The position numbers were made by a program, and so were the translations under genes. A DNA stretch of 64,000 nt from assembly GCA_020002185.1 (NCBI GenBank), contig CM034533.1:53215568-53279567 (forward strand), read 5' to 3'. Origin of the DNA: Paraescarpia echinospica (Eukaryota > Annelida > Polychaeta > Sabellida > Siboglinidae). Numbering within the stretch: the first letter of the stretch is position 1; the number at the start of each line of letters is the position of its first letter. The notes under the pieces are model-generated. The model ran no database searches and was not told the DNA's origin. It worked only from the letters and a program-made list of their open reading frames with translations. Shown piece by piece: positions 58,341 to 64,000 of this stretch.

Positions 58341-59074
58341 TTAACGGGATTTATTCGAGCGTAAATATGGTATTTATTGCCCAATCGAGAGACAATGGCG
58401 TGGGATCCGTGTGAGCAGAACCGTTAATGTCGCAAATAAGACAGGATATCAGTTGGAAAATGTTGCCGTGTGTCGCTATTTTCATGACGCACCGTTCTCG
58501 CAACTTGTCGCCAAACACGGCTTGATACAATGACACCAAGTGCACGTTTATGGCGATAATGTTACTGAAATTTTGGTACTTATGGACAAGCGGACAGGCG
58601 GGTAGACGATGTTTAGACAATATTTAAGACGTGGTGAAAAAAATGTGTATTTATAAATGTGAGCGTATTTTGGAGACCACACTGGCAGGTTTACACGACA
58701 GTTTCAGATTTGTTAAGTTGTACTTTAGTGTATTTATATTTTAAACATATTGCCTATGCGTTACGAAGACAGCTCACCGTTGTTGAAAGTTGCTACACAC
58801 ATTACGGCGCGTTAAGATTCCATATGTACGGAAACGGCACGCGGATGCGGTTTACGGCAAAACAAAGAACATAGTGCCCAATGGAAAGTAATAGTAGTCG
58901 TTCCATATCTACACTGGCAGATGCCTTTCTCGCGCAGATACGGATGCGGAAAATCGTACCTTTTAAACTCACGAATCAGAAAGGACTTTTCCCAAAATGG
59001 CGTCGCTACAGAGGTATTCCCTATTCTGCATGCCGTTTACGTACAGATGGAATCCTAGTCTAACACACCTTAAA

Positions 59075-59206
59075 GGTAAAGATAAGTTCTAACATAGCGT
59101 AGTATCCAATCCTTGGGACTGGTCCCTGGCACACTTGTTCAACCGAACACCATCGCGACTTATCTGGGAAACATTCAGCCATGCTGCAATTAATGCTCGA
59201 AGGTCA
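59075..59206 (-). mobile_element. SINE (family S), body and tail, beside a splice donor
   Basis: The reverse complement contains GCAGCATGGCTGAATGTTTC and GGATACTACGCTATGTTAGA. Its inner edge lies only about 6 bp from the donor of gene 2 exon 3 (GT at 59212-59211). Confidence 0.7.
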
Positions 59207-59212
59207 CCTTAC

Positions 59213-60619
59213 CTGGTTGTTCGCCGTCCACACTGTCGTTTGTCCCCCGTTGCCCCACGCGGCGCCTTCTGTTGCATCGGTCTGGCCATGCGACTGCGGC
59301 TGTAGTTCTATGCTGTTTCTCGGGGCCTGTCCGTTTGCCATACCACCGTTCCACTGCGACCAATTTCTGCCGGTTTGCCCAGCGTCGAAGTCTTGACCCA
59401 CGCCGTCCTGCAAGGTGCGCAACTGCTGCTGTTGTTGATTCTGACGTCGTTGCTGCTGTAGCTGTTGTTGCCGACGTCCGATTTGCATCTTCGCCACGTG
59501 TTGGTTCTGAAGCTGTTGTTGTTGAAGTAGTTGCTGTTGTCGCTGTTGTCGCAATTTATGTTGGCGCTGCTGTATTTGTTGCTGCTGTTGTTGTTGTTTC
59601 TGTTTCAGCAGTCGTTGCTGCTCGATTCGTCGCTGTTGCTGCTCTTGTTGTTGCTTTCTTTGTTGTAATATTTCTTGTTCCCTCGCTTTCAGTTTTTGCA
59701 TTTGCTTCTGTTGTAGCTGTTGTTGTTGTTGCTGTTGTTGCTGTTGTTGCTGCTGTAACTGCAATTGCATTTGTTGTTGTTGCTGCTGTTGTCGCAATTG
59801 TTGCAGTTCTAATTCTTGTTGTTGTTGTATCTGTAGCTGTTGTATGTTTAGCGGCTGCAGTTGTTCTGGTTGCTGTGTTTGAACAACCAACTGTTGTTGC
59901 TGACGCTGTTGTTGCATCTGATTTTGCTGTTGTTGTTCTTGCATCTGTTGTTGCCGTCGTTGCTGTTGTTGCTGCTGTTGTTGCATAATCTGCTGCTGCA
60001 GCACGTTTACCTTGGCATCATTGGCAGCAACGGCTGCTGCATCCAACGGCCAGCGCCCCCACTCGGCCGGTCTTGCCTGCAACCCAACGACGGCAGCGAC
60101 ACCTGGCGAATCAGGCATGTTCGTCTCGGCGCCTGGATACATGAACACCCGCGACGTCCTGTTCGTGATCTGGCCCTCCGTTGACCAGTCGTCCACCTTC
60201 GACGACCTCTTCAAGCCGAGTATGTCTCGGTACACCTGTCGGACGCTGTCTCGTCGGTCATTAGCGGTGTCGAAGTCGTCATCGAGGGACGACGATCCGC
60301 TCAACGACAGGCTTCCGTCATTGGGGTCGACGGCGAGACGGTCCCAGCGACAGTTCTGGCCAGCTCGCTGCAGCTGTCGCTCGCGGTTCCAGTCGTAGTA
60401 ATGCGTCGACTGCTCCGTGTTGCCGGCGTCGGTCGTCTCGTCACGTGCGTCACGTGCCGCCACCCAGCGGTGGAAACGGTCGTAGTAGTCGTAGCCGAGC
60501 GGGTGGGCGTTGCGGGACACGTCGTAGAACTTGACGAACTCCGGCTTCGAGCCGCGTCTCTCAGCCGGAACTACTTCCAAGATGGTCGGTTGGCGTGATT
60601 CGGAGTCACGAGTGAACTC
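59213..60619 (-). CDS. Gene 2 exon 3: cytoplasmic region with polyglutamine
   Basis: 1407 bp, phase 0 in and out, between acceptor TTATCATACACGGCAG and donor GTAAGG. It begins EFTRDSESRQPTILEVVP, then a well-formed, probably conserved block (PEFVKFYDVSRNAHPLGYDYYD, shown in part: FYDVSRNAHPLGYDYYDRF), DGSLSLSGSSSLDDDFD, and RQVYRDILGLKRSSK. From about 60000 down to 59420 it is dominated by Gln with scattered Leu, Arg and Met. It ends with an Asn/Gly/Gln-rich part (NNQ). No enzyme domain recognised. The first methionine is not needed because the exon is internal. Confidence 0.85.
59420..60000 (-). repeat. Coding CAG/CAA polyglutamine tract
   Basis: Long mixed CAA/CAG runs with Leu, Arg, Met and His interruptions in exon 3. 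Mixed codons make it less prone to slippage than a pure repeat. Confidence 0.95.
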
Positions 60620-60932
60620 CTGCCGTGTATGATAATAACCAATACAAAATAACGTTCATATATTTAATAGGAGGATCTTAATTCTAGATCGTTGATGAGC
60701 TTGCAATCGGAGAAAAAAATTGTTAAATTATTGTTCTTACAGAGGTTTGGAAATTGAATATGTTACATCATTAATAGACGTAAGTATATAAACATGGTAC
60801 ACTACTAAAGAACATTATCTTTAAACTGTTCTATAATAATGATAGTTAGCCCTACTAAATATTTGCGTAAGTTCTTATAAATGTACCACGACAAGACATG
60901 TTTCATCTATGGCAACAGATCAAACAACATAC

Positions 60933-61895
60933 CTTTCGTCGTTTTCTCATGTGAATTTCCTTCAACAATGAATGACTGCGCGACCTAGATCCTGTGCCAG
61001 AAGTCGGAGCGTTATCACTGAATTCCGACAGGCGGCGCTGTTGATCTAGCGGCATCAACTTGGGCGGCTTCTCGCCACGAACGTCGACGTTACTTCCGGG
61101 ATCTATGTATCGACCTGTCGGGTTCAGGTAGCTGAACGGTCGTGGGATGATCCGATGGCCCGGGAGCTCAGTCGATGAGTGGTGACTCTTGTGGCGGTGG
61201 TGCCGGGTTTCCTGTCCGTCTTCCGGTGAACGCAAATGGCGGTGGTGCTGGGTTTCATGTTCACCTTCATGTAGACGAAAGTGGCGGTGGTGCTGGGTTT
61301 CTTCTCCGTCTTGGTGTGAACGTAAGTGGCGGTGGTGCTGGTTGTCCTCTCCGTCTTCCTCTGGACGAAAGTGGCGGTGGCCCTGCATCTCCTGTCCGTC
61401 TTCACGCGGACGCATGTGGCGGTGATGCTGGATCTCTTCTCCGTCTTCCTGTGAACGTAAGTGGTGGTGGTGCTGGTTCTCTTTTCCGTCTTCCTCTGGA
61501 TGAAAGTGGCGGTGGCGCTGCATCTTCTGTCCGTCTTCATGTGGACGCATGTCGCGGTGGTGTTTTTCTTGCCCGTCCTCCTGCGTATACTGGTGACGGT
61601 GGTGCTGATTGCCCGGCCCTTCTTCCTGTGGACACGAGTGGCGGTGATGCTGGATCTCTTGTCCATCTTCATGTGGACGCATGTGGCGGTGGTGCTGGGT
61701 CTCTTGCCCTTCCTCCTGCGGATACTGGTGGTGTTGGTTGTCACCTGACCGCTGACGGCGGTGGTGCTGGTGTACGGACGGTTGTTGAGCGTGTTCGTCT
61801 ACCGGCTGCTCGGGGCCATACCGCTCCCGGCCCGCCGCGTGAGGGCGGTACACGAACCTGCGGTCCCCTTTGCTCTCATCCACACGTAGCAACGT
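60933..61895 (-). CDS. Gene 2 exon 2: His-rich repeat region
   Basis: 963 bp, phase 0 in and out, between acceptor CTTCACTAACTTACAG and donor GTATGT. It starts TLLRVDESKGDRRFVYRP and soon enters about twelve 15-residue repeats of type QHHRHMRPHEDGQEI (61190-61740), each with three or more His plus acidic residues. The C-terminal part (IIPRPFSYLNPTGRYIDPG, MRKRRK) is not repetitive. Predicted cytoplasmic because it precedes the only membrane span. The His-rich repeats could bind zinc, copper or nickel, but no family is recognised. Confidence 0.85.
61190..61740 (-). repeat. Coding 45-bp repeat (15 residues, His-rich), about 12 units
   Basis: In-frame units with conserved HHRH and EDGQE positions and a variable centre (MRPH, FRPE, LRSQ, HSCPQ). 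One unit is one residue short. Confidence 0.92.
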
Positions 61896-61913
61896 CTGTA
61901 AGTTAGTGAAGAG

Positions 61914-62012
61914 TGAGTGAGTGGGTGGGTGGGTGGGTAGGTGAGTGGGTCGGTAAGTGGGTGGATGGGTGAGAGAGAGAGAGAGAGAGAGGGGGGGGGG
62001 AGAGAGAGATAA
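61914..62012. repeat. (GTGG)n and (GA)n/(G)n simple repeats
   Basis: GTGGGTGG-type units followed by AGAG and a run of nine or ten G, in the intron between gene 2 exons 1 and 2. Confidence 0.9.
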
Positions 62013-62102
62013 CATAACTTCTGTACAATAAATACAAATACAAGACCCAGTTCCAGACAACTAATTATGTTACCAAGTGTATTAGACCAGACCATGACTT
62101 AC

Positions 62103-62258
62103 ATGTAACCTCTCGCTGCTGCTGCCAGTGACATGTGGCGGCTCCTGTTCAACACCCGTCGGTCGGACGACCCCGCCCCGTGTGTCAGGCGGCCCGGCCT
62201 CGTCGTCTCCGTCGTCCGAGTAGTCTGGCGCACACCATACGTCTTCCGGCCGTCCCAT
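62103..62258 (-). CDS. Gene 2 exon 1: start of the coding region
   Basis: ATG at 62258 (GAGGCGATGG context) begins MGRPEDVWCAPDYSDDGDDE, an acidic tail end with no signal peptide. 52 codons run to donor GTAAGTCATG in phase 0, which matches exon 2. The longer overlapping reverse ORF in another frame reads over the donor and is rejected. A TATA box lies about 85 bp upstream. Confidence 0.75.
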
Positions 62259-62340
62259 CGCCTCCGTTCACTCGACTCACTCAAACTAACTGTGAACCCC
62301 GATGTCCACCGCACAAGCACCGTTGTTTGGTTTATGGCGA

Positions 62341-62347
62341 TTTTATA
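62341..62347 (-). promoter_or_regulatory. Candidate TATA box of gene 2
   Basis: Reverse strand GCGTATAAAATCGCC. Transcription would begin about 30 bp downstream, giving a short leader of about 50-60 nt before the ATG at 62258. Confidence 0.45.
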
Positions 62348-62657
62348 CGCGACACCGTAGACGTTGTTTCGTCGAATTTAGTTGAATCTATATAAATCGG
62401 CGTCACTCGATACTGTTTGCCTGCCATAATGGCCGCGCATAATGGCGGTGCGCGTGTGGATTTGAGAAACGTGTATTGTCTAACGGTATTGTGTTGCTTT
62501 CCTTACCAGTGGATACCACAATTTTGTGACTCGTTAAACGGACGCGTTGACGCACAAATGATGGTTCAGTAACATACGTATGTTTAGTTCAAATCATACT
62601 CGCCCTTATTGGCAAAATATGTTGAAGCCTTCTTTGTAAGCGGCTATAGCTTATTTC

Positions 62658-62763
<106 letters not shown>

Positions 62764-63084
62764 CTGGGCTAATAACAAAATGAACATGTTCTGGTATTTC
62801 ATAATTGGTATTTCATAATAACACTTCAACTGTTTCCATTTCAACAAATGTAACATATTGTTATAAACACATGTACGAGTTGACTGTGGAAATAAGTAAT
62901 TCATTCATTCATTGGTATTGCTGTGTTTATCTATGTTTGACAAGGATGTAGAGACTTGCAATATTTTTTCGCGTTGACGTTCAGAATTTGTGGAGCTCAT
63001 CAAAAATCTTCAACTGCACTCCCCCGAGATTAACAAAACATGTCAAACAGCTTACGGAATAAAGCTTTCCTAAACACGTCCAGT

Positions 63085-63490
63085 TGCACCACTCATTGAG
63101 ACTGCCCAATAAACCACATTCAGGCTCTCAACAATCTCCAATTGCACCCTCCCTGGAGGCACCCAAACCCCACGTATTCAGGCTCTCCATAAGCCTCCAA
63201 TTTCACCTAAAAATGCACCCTTCCCTTAATATGGGGGGGGGGGCTAATCCATCCCCGTGGAGGCTCCACCATAAGACACGTTCAGGCTCACCAATATGGG
63301 GGGGGGGGCTAATCCATCCCCGTGGAGGCTCCACCATAAGACACGTTCAGGCTCACCAATAACCTCCAACTTGACTTGACATTGCGCACCCTTCCCTAAA
63401 CATTGCAGGAGGCAAATCCTATGTCCAAATTCCCCGCCAAAAACATTGGTATGGGGCTCAGCCCCCCCCCCAAGCACCACTGGTTCCGAT
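63085..63490. repeat. Tandem and dispersed repeat with CAGGCTC blocks; two near-exact units
   Basis: Units containing TTCAGGCTC and CACCAATA recur about every 65-75 bp. Two adjacent units (63225-63292 and 63293-63358) are practically identical, each with a run of nine to ten G and CTAATCCATCCCCGTGGAGG. The right end (CTCAGCCCCCCCCC) matches the dispersed family at 28.2 and 54.3 kb. Confidence 0.8.
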
Positions 63491-63756
63491 GTAGATAATG
63501 TCGATGCCAGCTTGTGCATCGTCTTCTTTATTACGTTATCATGTGTTTGTGCCGATGTATAACAGGAGATGTTTCATCATTTCATGAAACCGTCTCATTT
63601 AGAAGTCTATATTACAACTATTTGTCTCAGGTCACAATGTTGTGTTTTATCAGCGGGACATTGCGATGTTTATGTATAAATTAAAGAGGGTCACGTCTCT
63701 CACTAAACGTGACACCGATTATATAACACATTAGTCAAGTATTTTTTTGAATAGCC

Positions 63757-63815
63757 TTTATATATATACGTATATATATATATATACATATATGTGTATA
63801 TATATATATATATAA
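63757..63815. repeat. (TA)n microsatellite
   Basis: TA units with a few CG and GTG interruptions. Confidence 0.95.
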
Positions 63816-63863
63816 GACGATCTCAACCTCAACATACTAATATAAAACGATTATTAATATACT

Positions 63864-63941
63864 ATGGCAGAATCTCCACCAAAGTACCGAGGTTCACTCG
63901 CTTCGTTCTATAGGCTCAATCGCTTCCTTGGACAATTAAAG
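63864..63941 (+). CDS. Possible first coding exon of a further + strand gene
   Basis: An ATG followed by 26 codons (MAESPPKYRGSLASF, then RLNRFLGQLK) to a donor GTGAGA. Codon content looks plausible, but no downstream exon lies in the window. Confidence 0.22.
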
Positions 63942-64000
63942 GTGAGAAGTATGCATTGACGTATTACCATTGGGGCAACAGAGGCACGCAGGCGCACACT

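Noticed and set aside
58351..58620. 89-codon reverse ORF in the gene 2 intron
   Set aside because: Plausible residue content but no domain, no splice context matching gene 2 phases, and chance length.

Overview
This is a stretch of an invertebrate animal nuclear genome. The evidence is GT-AG introns, GC-rich exons in AT-rich introns, an I-set immunoglobulin domain, SEA domains, several families of LINE retrotransposons, a tRNA-derived SINE family, and very many micro- and minisatellites. I cannot place the species below Metazoa from this sequence. There is no bacterial-style operon, CRISPR array, rRNA or intact tRNA gene. All exon calls below were made by hand from splice signals, reading frame and intron phase.

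Layout. 1-3.1 kb: a dead CR1/jockey-type LINE (family A, copy 1). 5.8-26.9 kb: gene 1 on the + strand. A possible 36-bp exon is followed by an exon for one Ig domain, two small exons, a single 5.0-kb exon coding a disordered acidic/serine-rich protein, and a last exon coding a transmembrane segment and stop. All of its clear internal junctions are phase 1. Its introns hold a 9-bp, a 36-bp and several simple tandem repeats, LINE family A copy 2 (antisense), and an 818-bp element with long terminal inverted repeats and a 7-bp target duplication.

31.6-62.4 kb: exons on the - strand that join by phase into what I read as one gene (gene 2): a TATA-box promoter, four exons for a long cytoplasmic tail (15-residue His-rich repeats, then polyglutamine) ending in one transmembrane segment, then exons for two SEA domains and a Thr-rich mucin-like exon with stop and poly(A) signal. 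This predicts a type II membrane mucin. The exon for the first half of SEA 1 was not found, so the link between the two exon groups is inference. Genes 1 and 2 are convergent, with about 4.7 kb between their poly(A) signals.

36.9-45.8 kb: a 1000-N scaffold gap is flanked by two nearly identical segments (constant offset of 4785 bp, under about 0.5% divergence by eye). Each carries the same SEA exons and a 75-bp tandem array. This looks like two unmerged allelic contigs, although a true exon duplication would also stay in frame. 46.2-53.1 kb (intron of gene 2, if it is one gene): a degraded I-like LINE, a nearly complete CR1-like LINE with a PHD finger, and family A copy 3. 54-64 kb: gene 2 introns and 5' region with SINEs and tandem repeats, and at the right edge a possible first exon of another + strand gene.
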